Origin: Thioalkalivibrio sp. ALJ12
GTDB lineage: Bacteria; Pseudomonadota; Gammaproteobacteria; Ectothiorhodospirales; Ectothiorhodospiraceae
Assembly: GCF_000378305.1 (NCBI RefSeq)
Contig: NZ_KB899540.1
Span: 191,924 to 255,923 of the forward strand
Length of the DNA stretch: 64,000 nt
Direction of reading: 5' to 3'
The notes under the pieces are model-generated. The model was given only the letters and a program-made list of their open reading frames with translations. It did not search any database and had not been told where the DNA came from. Of the stretch, positions 55,575-64,000 are shown in pieces (within the stretch, counting starts at the first letter, position 1; every line of letters starts with the position of its first letter). Made by a program: the position numbers and the translations under genes.

Positions 55575-56321
55575 TCAGCGCGCCTTTCGTCGCTTCGTGG
55601 CGGGCGGGTCCAGGGGCTCGGCGGGCAGCCCCAGTCGCTCGACGATCGCGTCCCGCGAGGCCTCGGCCAGCGAGCGGCGATCCTCTTCGGCGGTTTGCAG
55701 CGGCGCGAGGAAATGCACCTGCACGCGGGTCTCGCGGCGGCACAGCAGCTGCCAGGCATTCACCAGCAGGCGGTCGTCGTCGGTATAGGCGACGGGGACC
55801 GGGCCGCCCTCGGGGCGCTCGTAGTCCAGCGCCACCGGCTGCACCGGATGGCCGTTCTCGGCCACCGCGGCAAACAGGCGCGGATGAAAGCGGCGCACGC
55901 CCTGCCCGCGGCTGGTCGTCCCTTCCGGGAACACGACGAAGTGCCGGCCCTCGTCGAGGCCCTCGCGCATGGCCTCGATGTGGGCGTTCGCCTCGCCCGC
56001 ACCGCGGCGGATGAAACGCGTGTCGTGCTGGCGCGCCAGCCAGCCGATCACCGGCCAGCGGGCAATCTCGTCCTTGGACAGAAAACACGGGTCCACGGCC
56101 GCGCCGATCAACGGGATGTCCAGCCACGAGACGTGGTTGGCAACCACCAGCGAGGCCTGTTGAGGCCGTGTACCGGTCAGGCGAAAGCGCACACCCGCCA
56201 GCCACAGCGCGCGATCGTACCAGTCGCGGCGGATGCGGCTGCGCGTCTCGAAGTCATCACCCCGGCGCGACATGCGCCAGGTCAGCCAGACGCCTTTCAG
56301 CAGGTGCAGGAGAATGCGCAT
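55575..56321 (-). CDS. Lysophosphatidate acyltransferase-like protein (PlsC/OlsA family)
   Basis: A 248-residue protein with the acyltransferase motifs NHVSWLDI (HX4D) at about residue 64 and FPEGT at about 130, and a membrane-attached N-terminal helix (MRILLHLLKGVWLTW). In combination with an OlsB-like gene directly before it, OlsA (lyso-ornithine-lipid O-acyltransferase) is the best-supported role; PlsC activity is an alternative. The ATG at 56321 is 5 bases after the OlsB stop. An upstream ATG at 56354 would overlap it. Confidence 0.88.
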   Translation of the reverse strand: MRILLHLLKGVWLTWRMSRRGDDFETRSRIRRDWYDRALWLAGVRFRLTGTRPQQASLVVANHVSWLDIPLIGAAVDPCFLSKDEIARWPVIGWLARQHDTRFIRRGAGEANAHIEAMREGLDEGRHFVVFPEGTTSRGQGVRRFHPRLFAAVAENGHPVQPVALDYERPEGGPVPVAYTDDDRLLVNAWQLLCRRETRVQVHFLAPLQTAEEDRRSLAEASRDAIVERLGLPAEPLDPPATKRRKAR

Positions 56322-56325
56322 CAGC

Positions 56326-57141
56326 CTACCCGATGCCCGCAGGCTTCCCGTCATGGTGCAACCCTCGGCTTGCGGGCGCGATCGCGCCCAGGAAGTGCCG
56401 ATGGTAGCGATCCGGAAGGTCCCTGACATCCAGTAGGACCAGCAGGTCGGCGACGTTGAAGTCGGGATCGTGACAGGCCTCGCCACAGATACGGGCGCCC
56501 AGGCGGAGGTAGGCCTTGAGCAGCGGCGGCAGACCGGCGCGCGACGGCGTGCCGTGCCAGATGCTGAGCGAGTTGGGCAGTGGGCGGCGCGGCGTGACTC
56601 GGAGGCGCGACGGGCCGCGGTGGAACAGGCGCAGCCACGAGAGCTGAGCCGGGGTCTGTTCGGTCAGCGGCAGACTGGCGCAGCCCATCAGATACTGATA
56701 CTGCCTCGCGGTCATAAAGCGGGCGAGACCGGACCACAGCGCGTTGATCGCCGCACCCTGGCGCTGATCCGCGCGCACACAGGTGCGCCCGATCTCCAGC
56801 GTCTTGCCGGGCAGATTCATCAACGGACCCAGCTCGAACTCGGCCAGTGAGTAGAAGCCACCGGCAATGGCCGCGCTCTCCTCGGTCAGGATGCGTGTGC
56901 AGGCGACCAGCTCCCCGGTGCGGGGCTCGCGTACCAGGAGGTGATGGCAGTGGGGGTCCAGATAATCGGCACCCAGCTCGCGTTCGGCGTCGGGGATCCG
57001 CGCGCCCATCTCCTCCGCGAACACGGAGTAGCGCAGGCGCTGAGCGGCCTCCAGATCGCCCGGTCCGGCGGCCAGATGAACGCGAAAGCCCGTCTCGGCG
57101 TGAGCCGCCTTTACGGGCGGGATGATCTGCGGTGCGGACAT
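56326..57141 (-). CDS. OlsB-like GNAT N-acyltransferase (ornithine lipid synthesis)
   Basis: A 271-residue acyl-ACP-dependent N-acyltransferase of the OlsB/hemolysin-like GNAT group: LRYSVFAEEMG, DYLDPHCHHLLVRE, LEIGRTCVRADQRQGAAINALWSGL and YLMGCASL are recognised motifs. It would put a 3-hydroxyacyl chain on ornithine, giving lyso-ornithine lipid for the PlsC/OlsA-like partner. PEP-CTERM-associated GNAT acyltransferases share this fold, so that is the alternative. The ATG at 57141 follows GGAGGTGG. Confidence 0.88.
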   Translation of the reverse strand: MSAPQIIPPVKAAHAETGFRVHLAAGPGDLEAAQRLRYSVFAEEMGARIPDAERELGADYLDPHCHHLLVREPRTGELVACTRILTEESAAIAGGFYSLAEFELGPLMNLPGKTLEIGRTCVRADQRQGAAINALWSGLARFMTARQYQYLMGCASLPLTEQTPAQLSWLRLFHRGPSRLRVTPRRPLPNSLSIWHGTPSRAGLPPLLKAYLRLGARICGEACHDPDFNVADLLVLLDVRDLPDRYHRHFLGAIAPASRGLHHDGKPAGIG

Positions 57142-57254
57142 GGGCGCCACCTCCGGTTGAACTGTCCCGGAGACTACGCCCGCGATTTGACGGCCTCGTG
57201 TAACCCGCGTGACGTTCCCGTGAACACGCCACGGGTGTCAGCAGGGAGGGTTTT

Positions 57255-57668
57255 CTACGGCAGCTGACCGGTATAGGCGCCGGATTCCACCGGCAGGTCC
57301 TCGGCCTCCCAGCCCTTTATGCCGCCGGCCACGTTCACGACCTGGCCAAAGCCCATCTCGCGCAGGCGCTGCACCGACATCGCGGCACGTCCGCCCGTGG
57401 CGCACATCACGGCCACCGGCTTCTCGCGGGCGTTGACCAGTGCATCGATGCGATGCGGGGTGTTCGGATCCGCCGCGCCTTCGAGCAGGCCGCGCGGGAT
57501 CAGCAGCGAATTCGGCACATGGATCTTTTCGTATTCATACGGCTCGCGCACGTCCACCAGCAGCCAGTCCTCGCCGGCCTCCATCTTTTCGGAGAGGTCC
57601 TCGGGGGTGATCTCCTCGACGTTCTGGCGCGCCTCGGCGACGAAATCCATCAGCTTCTTCTCGCTCAT
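57255..57668 (-). CDS. Single-domain rhodanese (sulfurtransferase-like)
   Basis: A 137-residue protein with one rhodanese domain: LLVDVREPYEYEKIHVPNSLLIPRG at the N-terminal side and active-site loop CATGGRAAMS with the catalytic Cys near residue 89. The first ~25 residues are a helical extension. Single-domain rhodaneses of this kind carry or sense persulfide sulfur in sulfur oxidisers; the partner is unknown. No sulfur-oxidation genes lie nearby. The start follows AAGGGAAGG. Confidence 0.92.
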   Translation of the reverse strand: MSEKKLMDFVAEARQNVEEITPEDLSEKMEAGEDWLLVDVREPYEYEKIHVPNSLLIPRGLLEGAADPNTPHRIDALVNAREKPVAVMCATGGRAAMSVQRLREMGFGQVVNVAGGIKGWEAEDLPVESGAYTGQLP

Positions 57669-57704
57669 TCGAACCTTCCCTTTTGCAATGATCTGGATGT
57701 TTTT

Positions 57705-57730
57705 GTGGGAGCCTGCTTGCGGGGCTGACC
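57705..57730. repeat. Remnant GTGG-type REP unit
   Basis: GTGGGAGCCTGCTTGCGGGG resembles the GTGG-headed REP sequences of gammaproteobacteria but lacks a full palindrome. Weak call, supported mainly by the REPIN-like doublet at 25817. Confidence 0.35.
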
Positions 57731-57760
57731 CATTCTACTGTGGGTGCGCGACCAGGCGTT

Positions 57761-59794
57761 TCAACCCGGTGAGAGCGCGTTGTCCAGCGCCGCGGGGTCG
57801 GTTACCGGCGCCTCGCAGTGCAGGCCGCGGCAGAGATAGGCGCGCACGCCAGACTCCGGCGGCGCCTTCTCCGCCAGGGCCGCCGGCAGGTCGTCGACCT
57901 CGCCCGCGATGGCGAAGCCCCATGCCGGATGGCCCTGTGACCGCAGGCGCTGCTGCCAGGCCGGCAGCTCGTCCGCCGCGCCGCGCAGCACGACGAGCGG
58001 CGGCGGCTGCTGGTGCATATCCAGCGCAATCAGCAGGCTCATGTGGCCCAGCGGGGCCTGCTCGATCATCGGCCCGGCGTTGGCCAGCGTGCGTTCGGCG
58101 GCCTCCAGGTAGCGCGGCTCGGCCAGCAGGAAGCCGAGTTTCTGCATGGCCTGCGCGGCGATGCCATTGCCGGCGGCCATCGCGTCGTCGGCGTAGACCT
58201 TGGGCCGCTGGATCAGCGCCTCGTGATCGCGCGCGGTGTAGAAGAAGCCGCCGTGCTCGGTATCCTCGAAGTCGTCCAGCAGGGCCTCCGCCAGGGTCGT
58301 AGCCCAGCCCAGCAGGTCGCTGTCCCATTCGGCTTCCAGCAGCGCCAGCGTGGCCTCCAGCAGCAGGGCGTGGTCGTCCAGATAGGCCCGTGGCAGCTCG
58401 CCGGTCGCCCCTTCGCGGTAGCTGGCAAACAGCCGGCCATCGCGCCAGAGCCGTTCGCGCACCGCATCCATCGCCGCGCGGGCGAGTCCCAGCCAGTCGG
58501 GCCGCTCCATCGCACGCGCGGCGCGGGCGAGCCCGGTAATCATCAGCGCGTTCCAGGCGCCCAGGATCTTGTCGTCGCGATGCGGCCGCACGCGCTGCTC
58601 CCGCGCGGCCAGCAGGCGCTCGCGGGCGCGGCCGAGGCGCGCGTTCGCCTCGGGCTCGTCGATGCCCAGGGCATCGGCCACGGTCGCGATCGGGACCACC
58701 TCGTGCAGGTGCCAGCGACCCTCGAAGTTCGCCGGGCCGTTCAGTCCCCAGACCCGACTGGCGACCGCCCATTCGTCCTCCGCCAGCAGGCCCTCGACCG
58801 TCTCCGGATCCCAAACGTAGAAGCGGCCTTCCTCCCCTTCCGAATCGGCATCGAGACTGGAGTAGAACGCGCCGGAGGGGTCGCGCATCTCGCGCTCCAG
58901 CCAGGCGACCGTCTGCTCGGCCACATGCCGCGCGAGGTCGTCACCGGCGGCCGCGCGCTCGGCATACAGGCCCAGCAAAGGCCCGTTGTCGTAGAGCATC
59001 TTCTCGAAGTGCGGGATCATCCAGCGCGCATCCACCGAGTAGCGGCAAAAGCCGCCGCCGACCTGGTCGAAGATCCCGCCGGCGGCCATCGCCACGAGCG
59101 TCCGCTCGAGCATGCGGTCGGCCTCGGCATCCTTGTGGCGCGCCGCATGCCAGGCCAGCCACTCGAGGCTGGCCGGGTGCGGGAACTTGGGTGCGTCGCC
59201 GAAGCCCCCGAACTGCTCGTCGAAGGTCTGCGCCAGTTCCGCCCGCGCCTTGTCCAGCACGCCGATCGCCGGGATCGCCCCGCCCGCCGGGCGGTAGATG
59301 CGTGCCAGCGCCTGCTGCAGCGATTCGTTCTGGCGCTGGATCTCGTCGGGATGCTCCGCGAGGAAATCGGCCACCCGGGTCATCAGGTCGACGAACGACG
59401 GCAGTCCGTGGCGCGGAGTGCTGGGGAAGTACGTGCCGGCAAAGAACGGCACCTGGTCAGGGGTCAGGAACACCGTCAGCGGCCAGCCTCCCGGGCGCTG
59501 GGACAGCAGCATGTGCGCGTTCTGATAGATACGGTCGAGGTCGGGACGCTCTTCGCGATCCACCTTGATGTTGATGAAACGTTCGTTCATCACCTCGGCG
59601 GTGGCCGGGTCCTCGAACGATTCATGCGCCATCACGTGGCACCAGTGACAGGCGGAGTAGCCGATCGACAGCAGGATCGGCTTGTCCTCACGGCGGGCGC
59701 GCTGCAGCGCGTCCTCGCCCCACGGATACCAGTCCACCGGGTTGTCGGCATGCTGTAGCAGATACGGGCTGCTGGCCCCGGCCAGTCGATTCAT
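57761..59794 (-). CDS. YyaL/DUF255 thioredoxin-domain protein with six-hairpin glycosidase-like domain
   Basis: A 677-residue cytoplasmic protein. The N-terminal DUF255 domain has the start [19 protein letters not shown] and the thioredoxin-like motif [10 protein letters not shown]. From about residue 200 on, an alpha/alpha barrel with [23 protein letters not shown] and [13 protein letters not shown] resembles N-acylglucosamine 2-epimerases. The family (also SPATA20) has no agreed function. The ATG at 59794 follows AGGGAGG; an open frame runs far upstream antisense to lgt and is rejected. Confidence 0.93.
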   Translation of the reverse strand: MNRLAGASSPYLLQHADNPVDWYPWGEDALQRARREDKPILLSIGYSACHWCHVMAHESFEDPATAEVMNERFINIKVDREERPDLDRIYQNAHMLLSQRPGGWPLTVFLTPDQVPFFAGTYFPSTPRHGLPSFVDLMTRVADFLAEHPDEIQRQNESLQQALARIYRPAGGAIPAIGVLDKARAELAQTFDEQFGGFGDAPKFPHPASLEWLAWHAARHKDAEADRMLERTLVAMAAGGIFDQVGGGFCRYSVDARWMIPHFEKMLYDNGPLLGLYAERAAAGDDLARHVAEQTVAWLEREMRDPSGAFYSSLDADSEGEEGRFYVWDPETVEGLLAEDEWAVASRVWGLNGPANFEGRWHLHEVVPIATVADALGIDEPEANARLGRARERLLAAREQRVRPHRDDKILGAWNALMITGLARAARAMERPDWLGLARAAMDAVRERLWRDGRLFASYREGATGELPRAYLDDHALLLEATLALLEAEWDSDLLGWATTLAEALLDDFEDTEHGGFFYTARDHEALIQRPKVYADDAMAAGNGIAAQAMQKLGFLLAEPRYLEAAERTLANAGPMIEQAPLGHMSLLIALDMHQQPPPLVVLRGAADELPAWQQRLRSQGHPAWGFAIAGEVDDLPAALAEKAPPESGVRAYLCRGLHCEAPVTDPAALDNALSPG

Positions 59795-59896
59795 CGCACG
59801 ACCTCCCTGGAAAGCGGATTCGCCCCGACGGGTACAGGTGCACGCCAGGGCCAGGCCGGGTAGCATGTGCAGCCGATTTTCCATCCGCAAGCGACC

Positions 59897-60712
59897 ATGC
59901 CCACGCACCCGTTTATCGATCCGGTAGCCCTGTCGCTGGGCCCCCTGACCCTGTACTGGTACGGGCTGATGTACCTGATCGGCTTCGTGGCCTTCTGGGC
60001 ACTGGGCGCCTGGCGTGCGCGCACGCAGGGCTGGGCGCCCCTGCAACCGGTTCAGGTCGGCGACCTGCTGTTCTGGGGCGCGATCGGCGTGATTATCGGC
60101 GGGCGCCTGGGCTATGCCCTTTTCTACAACCTGGATGCCACACTCGCCGACCCGGTCAGCCTGTTCCGTGTCTGGGAAGGTGGCATGGCCTTCCACGGCG
60201 GCCTGGTCGGGGTACTCGTAACCTCCTGGCTCTATGCACGCCGGCTGGGCGTGGGCTTCTTCCGCCTGACGGATTTCATTGCACCGCTGATCCCGATCGG
60301 CCTGGGCGCGGGACGCATCGGGAACTGGATCAACGGCGAGCTGTGGGGCAAACCCACCGACCTGCCCTGGGCGATGATCTTCCCGGCCGCCGACTACGTG
60401 CCGCGCCACCCATCGCAGCTCTACCAGGCGTTCCTCGAGGGGCTGGTGCTGTTCGTGGTGCTGTGGATCGTCTCGCGTCATCCGCGCCGCACGGGGCTGG
60501 TCTCCGGGCTGTTCCTGACGCTCTACGGCGGCTTCCGCTTCCTGGTCGAATTCGTGCGCGTGCCGGATGCGCATATCGGCTATCTGGCCTTCGACTGGCT
60601 GACGCTCGGCCAGGTACTGAGCCTGCCGGTCATCCTGTTCGGGATTGGTCTGATCCTCTGGTCACGCAAGAATGCCGTGCCGGAATCCCGCCCGGCCACC
60701 GAGAACGCCTGA
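59897..60712 (+). CDS. lgt: Prolipoprotein diacylglyceryl transferase
   Basis: Inner-membrane enzyme that attaches diacylglycerol to the lipobox Cys of prolipoproteins. The 271-residue protein has seven helices, the HGGLVG motif at residues ~100-105 and the [13 protein letters not shown] region, both essential in E. coli Lgt. The ATG at 59897 (MPTHPFIDP) matches family N-termini; a GTG at 59867 would add 10. thyA begins after 1 base, so lgt-thyA-folA is a single tight operon. Confidence 0.96.
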   Translation: MPTHPFIDPVALSLGPLTLYWYGLMYLIGFVAFWALGAWRARTQGWAPLQPVQVGDLLFWGAIGVIIGGRLGYALFYNLDATLADPVSLFRVWEGGMAFHGGLVGVLVTSWLYARRLGVGFFRLTDFIAPLIPIGLGAGRIGNWINGELWGKPTDLPWAMIFPAADYVPRHPSQLYQAFLEGLVLFVVLWIVSRHPRRTGLVSGLFLTLYGGFRFLVEFVRVPDAHIGYLAFDWLTLGQVLSLPVILFGIGLILWSRKNAVPESRPATENA

Positions 60713-60713
60713 C

Positions 60714-61532
60714 ATGCAGCAATACCTCGACCTCGTCCGCCACATTCGTGAACACGGCACCGACCGCCCGGACCGCACCGGCACCGGCACGCGCTCGGTG
60801 TTCGGCTACCAGATGCGCTTCGACCTGGCCGCGGGCTTTCCGCTGGTCACCACCAAGCGCACCCACCTGCGCTCGGTGATCCACGAACTGCTGTGGTTTA
60901 TCCGCGGCGAGACCAACATCGGCTATCTCAAGGAACACAAGGTCCGCATCTGGGACGAGTGGGCCACCGAGGACGGCGATCTGGGCCCGATCTACGGGGC
61001 ACAGTGGCGCAACTGGGCCGGGCACGACCAGCTGGCCGAACTGGTGGACAACCTGAAGCAACGCCCCTACTCGCGGCGCCACATCATCAGCGCCTGGAAC
61101 GTGGCCGACCTGCCGGACGAGTCCGTCTCACCACAGGAGAACGCGACCGCCGGGCGCATGGCGCTGGCGCCCTGCCACACCCTGTTCCAGTTCTACGTCG
61201 CCGACGGCCGGCTGTCCTGCCAGCTCTACCAGCGCAGTGCCGATGTGTTCCTGGGTGTGCCGTTCAACATCGCCAGCTATGCCCTGTTCACGCACATGCT
61301 GGCGCAGGTGGCCGGCCTGGAACCGGGCGACTTCGTGCATACCTTCGGCGACGCCCACCTGTATCACAACCACGAACAGCAGGTGAACGAGCTGCTGGGC
61401 CGCGAGCCCCTGCCGCTGCCCACCCTGCACCTGAATCCCGAGGTCACGGACCTGTTCGCGTTCACCTTCGACGACATCGAGGTGCGCGACTACCAGTCGC
61501 ACCCGCCGATCAAGGCGCCGGTGGCGATCTGA
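60714..61532 (+). CDS. thyA: Thymidylate synthase
   Basis: Converts dUMP to dTMP using methylenetetrahydrofolate. The 272-residue protein carries the DRTGTGT phosphate loop, the WFIRGETNI stretch, catalytic Cys in [12 protein letters not shown], and the [20 protein letters not shown] nucleotide region. The presence of ThyA means dihydrofolate is produced and the neighbouring FolA recycles it. The ATG is one base after the lgt stop. Confidence 0.97.
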   Translation: MQQYLDLVRHIREHGTDRPDRTGTGTRSVFGYQMRFDLAAGFPLVTTKRTHLRSVIHELLWFIRGETNIGYLKEHKVRIWDEWATEDGDLGPIYGAQWRNWAGHDQLAELVDNLKQRPYSRRHIISAWNVADLPDESVSPQENATAGRMALAPCHTLFQFYVADGRLSCQLYQRSADVFLGVPFNIASYALFTHMLAQVAGLEPGDFVHTFGDAHLYHNHEQQVNELLGREPLPLPTLHLNPEVTDLFAFTFDDIEVRDYQSHPPIKAPVAI

Positions 61533-62026
61533 TGGCGGCCCCCGAGATCCACCTGATCGTCGCGCTGGACCCGGACCATGTAATCGGACGCGACAACGAT
61601 CTGCCCTGGCATCTGCCGAAGGACCTGCAGCACTTCAAGCGCGTGACCGACGGGCACCCGATGATCATGGGCCGGCGCACGTTCGAGTCCATCGGTCGCC
61701 CCCTGCCGAAGCGCCGCAACCTGGTGCTGACCCGCCAGGCAGACTGGCAGGCCCACGGCGTGGAGGTCTATCCGGACCTGGACAGCGCCCTCACCTCCAT
61801 CCCCGAGGGCCCGGCCTTCGTGATCGGCGGCGCAGGGCTGTTTGCCGAGGCCCTGCCCCGGGCCTCCGTGCTGCACCTGACACGCGTGCACGAACCCCAT
61901 GCCGGGGACACCTGGTTCCCGGCCATCAACCCCGATGACTGGGACTGCGTCTGGTCCGAACACCACGAACCCGACGACCGCCACGCCTGCGCCTTCACCT
62001 TCCAGCGTCTGGAACGTCGCCGCTAA
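61532..62026 (+). CDS. folA: Dihydrofolate reductase
   Basis: A 164-residue NADPH-dependent enzyme reducing dihydrofolate to tetrahydrofolate. It has LIVALDPDHVIGRDNDLPWHLPKDL at the N-terminus, IMGRRTFESIGRPLPKR and VIGGAGLF, all standard. The ATG overlaps the thyA stop (TGATG). It ends the lgt-thyA-folA operon, which couples lipid and folate steps only by position. Confidence 0.96.
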   Translation: MAAPEIHLIVALDPDHVIGRDNDLPWHLPKDLQHFKRVTDGHPMIMGRRTFESIGRPLPKRRNLVLTRQADWQAHGVEVYPDLDSALTSIPEGPAFVIGGAGLFAEALPRASVLHLTRVHEPHAGDTWFPAINPDDWDCVWSEHHEPDDRHACAFTFQRLERRR

Positions 62027-62232
62027 CCCCCACCCTGCCATGGGACACTGTGCCGGCCCGGAAAGCCTTCGCGGGCAGGCCGCGCCACTCGTGCCTATAC
62101 TCGGTAGAAACACCCAGGACCGCAGGTCGCCCTGACGGCGCTGCACCCGATGGTTCCGGACCGGCAAGCTCACAAGCGGCGCGCTGTTGGTCGAGCCCGG
62201 TCATATCCAACAGCTTCGCGCGGAGGGATGCC

Positions 62233-62691
62233 ATGCTGCGCAAGACGACCTACACGATCCTTGCGGCCGGGGCGCTTGCCCTTTCCGGCTGTGCACACTA
62301 CGGGGGACAGGAGCAGGCCGGCATGGTGATCGGCGGCGCCCTGGGAGGCCTGCTCGGCGCCGAGGTCGGCGCGGGGCGTGGGCGCACCGCCGCGATCATC
62401 GCCGGCACCCTGGCCGGCGCGGCGATCGGCGGCGCAGTCGGCCGCTCGATGGACGACGTCGACCGCATGAAGACCGCCCAGACCCTGGAAACCGTACGCA
62501 CGGGGGTGCCAGCGCAATGGGTCAATCCGGATACCGGACACCAGTATGCGGTGACCCCCACCCGGACCTTTGATACCGCGACCGGACCCTGCCGCGAGTA
62601 CACCATCGATGCGACCATCGGTGGTCAGCGCGAACAGGTCTATGGCACGGCATGCCGCCAGCCGGACGGGAGCTGGCAGGTCCAGAGCTGA
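62233..62691 (+). CDS. Glycine-zipper lipoprotein (17-kDa antigen-like)
   Basis: A 152-residue protein with a lipobox at LALSGC (Cys ~19), a Gly-rich segment with GxxxG repeats (MVIGGALGGLLGAEVGAGRG, AAIIAGTLAGAAIGGAVG), and a C-terminal globular part (CREYTIDATIGGQREQVYGTACRQPDGSW). The pattern fits the 17-kDa surface antigen family of outer-membrane lipoproteins. The ATG follows GGAGGGA. Role in the envelope is likely but not defined. Confidence 0.85.
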   Translation: MLRKTTYTILAAGALALSGCAHYGGQEQAGMVIGGALGGLLGAEVGAGRGRTAAIIAGTLAGAAIGGAVGRSMDDVDRMKTAQTLETVRTGVPAQWVNPDTGHQYAVTPTRTFDTATGPCREYTIDATIGGQREQVYGTACRQPDGSWQVQS

Positions 62692-62730
62692 CCGCAGCAC
62701 ACCCAGCCCGGTCGCTGCCCGAGCGATGGG

Positions 62731-64000
62731 TCAGCGCCAGGGCGGATCCACGCCCTCGACCCGGTACTCGCGGCCCAGCGCGCGCATCAGGCTGATGCAG
62801 CAGAACACCAGGATGATGGCGACCGGCAGCCCGGCGGTCAGGGAACCGGTCTGCAGGCTGTCCAGCGCGCGCTCGCCGCCAACGATCAGCAAGGTGGCGG
62901 CCACTGCCCCCTCGGTAATGCCCCAGATCACCCGCTGGCGCTTCGGCGAGTGCTTCGAGCCGCGCGAGATCAGCGCATCGACCACATAGGTGCCCGAGGC
63001 CGACGAGGTGATGAAGTAGGTCGCAATCAGCAGGGTCGCCACGCCGGAGGCGATCGTGGTCCAGGGCAGCTGCGCCAGGGTCGCGTACAGGGCCACGGTG
63101 GTGTCCTCGGCGACCGCCGCGGCGATACCCGCGCCATCGTCGAACAGCTCCATGTGCAGCGCGGTGCCGCCGAAGATCGCCATCCAGGCGAACACGAACA
63201 GGCTGGGCAGGGCGAGCACGCCGACGATGAACTCGCGGATGGTGCGCCCGCGCGAGATGCGCGCGATGAAGATGCCGACGAACGGCGACCAGGCGATCCA
63301 CCACGCCCAGTAGAACATGGTCCAGTCCTTCTGCCACTGCGAGCCGCCGATGGCATCGGTGTGCAGGCTGAGCTGGACGATCTGCTGCAGATAGCCGCCG
63401 GTGGAGTCGAGGAAGAAGCGCAGGATGAACAATGTGGGCCCGGCGATCAGCACGAACAGCATGAAGCTGATCGCCAGTACCAGGTTGAACACGCTGACCC
63501 ACTTCAGCCCGCGGTCCAGCCCGGAGATCACCGACAGCACCGCCACCGCGGTGATCGCGGTGATAATGCCCACCTGCCACCAGTGCGAGACCGGCATGTC
63601 GACCAGCACGTTGAGCCCGGTATTGAGCTGCATCGCCCCGAAACCCAGCGAGGTGGCCAACCCGAACAGGGTGCCGAATACCGCGAGGATGTCGATCACA
63701 TGCCCGATCGGGCCGTAGATGCGGTCCCCCAGCAGCGGGTAGAAGATCGAACGGATGGTCAGCGGCAGGCGGTGACGGAAGCTGAAATAGGCGACCGACA
63801 GCCCCAGCACCACGTACACCGCCCAGGCGTGCAGTCCCCAGTGAAAGAAGGTGTAGACCATCGCCTGGCGCGCGGCCGCGTCGGTCTCGCCATCGCCGGT
63901 CGGCGGATGCTGGTAGTGCAGGATCGGCTCGGCCACGCTCCAGAACACCAGCCCGATCCCCATGCCGGCAGAGAACAGCATCGCGAACCACGCGGCAAAG
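62731..64000 (-). CDS. BCCT-family betaine/choline/carnitine transporter (N-terminus outside window)
   Basis: About 422 residues are visible; the frame is open at the right edge. It contains FSAGMGIGLVFWSVAEPI (helix 2-3 region) and WTMFYWAWWIAWSPFVGIFIARISRGRTIREF, the BCCT signature with the conserved Trp box, and ends REYRVEGVDPPWR. The family imports quaternary ammonium compatible solutes with sodium or protons. This is consistent with a halophile or alkaliphile. The sequenced part ends near helix 2, so about one quarter is missing. Confidence 0.93.
   Translation of the reverse strand, partial: FAAWFAMLFSAGMGIGLVFWSVAEPILHYQHPPTGDGETDAAARQAMVYTFFHWGLHAWAVYVVLGLSVAYFSFRHRLPLTIRSIFYPLLGDRIYGPIGHVIDILAVFGTLFGLATSLGFGAMQLNTGLNVLVDMPVSHWWQVGIITAITAVAVLSVISGLDRGLKWVSVFNLVLAISFMLFVLIAGPTLFILRFFLDSTGGYLQQIVQLSLHTDAIGGSQWQKDWTMFYWAWWIAWSPFVGIFIARISRGRTIREFIVGVLALPSLFVFAWMAIFGGTALHMELFDDGAGIAAAVAEDTTVALYATLAQLPWTTIASGVATLLIATYFITSSASGTYVVDALISRGSKHSPKRQRVIWGITEGAVAATLLIVGGERALDSLQTGSLTAGLPVAIILVFCCISLMRALGREYRVEGVDPPWR

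Noticed and set aside
56326-57141. PEP-CTERM/exosortase-associated GNAT acyltransferase instead of OlsB
   Set aside because: The adjacent PlsC/OlsA-like gene and lack of exosortase genes favour ornithine lipid synthesis, but this is not excluded.

Overview
The window is GC-rich, densely coded gammaproteobacterial chromosome. The gene content fits a (halo)alkaliphilic, probably sulfur-oxidising chemolithoautotroph of the Ectothiorhodospiraceae (Thioalkalivibrio-like): many acidic proteins, a BCCT betaine-type transporter, a TAXI-TRAP importer, two DUF302 proteins, a glycolate-salvage cluster, RibBX, and gene orders such as recR-ybaB-dnaX-SRP RNA, glyA-nrdR-ribD-ribE-ribB and sdhCDAB-sdhE. The lineage is an inference from gene content; no rRNA is present. 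There is no rRNA, tRNA, CRISPR array, prophage or complete insertion sequence. The only structured RNA I can support is the small SRP RNA.

Layout. 1-9.4 kb: tail of a membrane hydrolase, an HNH protein, a 286-bp element with 32-bp terminal inverted repeats, dapB, prmB, psd, a ~770-bp inverted-repeat region, orn, a cytochrome c overlapping a pterin dehydratase, rsgA, an outer-membrane protein, hinT, recR and ybaB. 9.4-16.7 kb: dnaX, SRP RNA, a peroxiredoxin-glutaredoxin fusion with glutathione reductase, stress or envelope small proteins (beta-barrel, lipoprotein, CsbD, DUF1328) and a Crp/Fnr regulator. 16.8-25.8 kb: an acetate module (two DUF294 signalling proteins, DUF4212 plus Na+/solute symporter, a DnaQ-like exonuclease, acs). 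25.9-32.4 kb: ModE-like regulator, GGDEF/EAL receptor, periplasmic DUF302, two small acidic proteins, and a STAS/anti-sigma-type kinase pair. 32-43 kb: NifU-like protein fused in frame to YgfX, then sdhE-sdhB-sdhA-sdhD-sdhC, ygfZ, and the riboflavin, nrdR and glyA genes.

43-53.7 kb is the most distinctive part. Two tandem PEP-CTERM genes each lie behind a good sigma54 (-24/-12) site. They are followed by a seven-gene run joining a TAXI-TRAP importer, a cytoplasmic DUF302 protein, glycolate oxidase subunits GlcE and GlcF (no GlcD here), a serine/alanine-glyoxylate aminotransferase and an unknown small protein. With glyA next door, this looks like a two-carbon (glycolate/glyoxylate) salvage unit with its own transporter. 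53.8-57.2 kb encodes a tightly packed lipid cluster: OlsB-like N-acyltransferase, PlsC-like acyltransferase, GT4 glycosyltransferase and PAP2 phosphatase. The window ends with a rhodanese, a YyaL protein, lgt-thyA-folA, a glycine-zipper lipoprotein and a truncated BCCT transporter.

Repeats form a second theme: terminal-inverted-repeat element ends at two sites, a large inverted pair next to psd, REP/REPIN-like hairpins at several intergenic sites, and a short tandem duplication at the ribBX stop codon.
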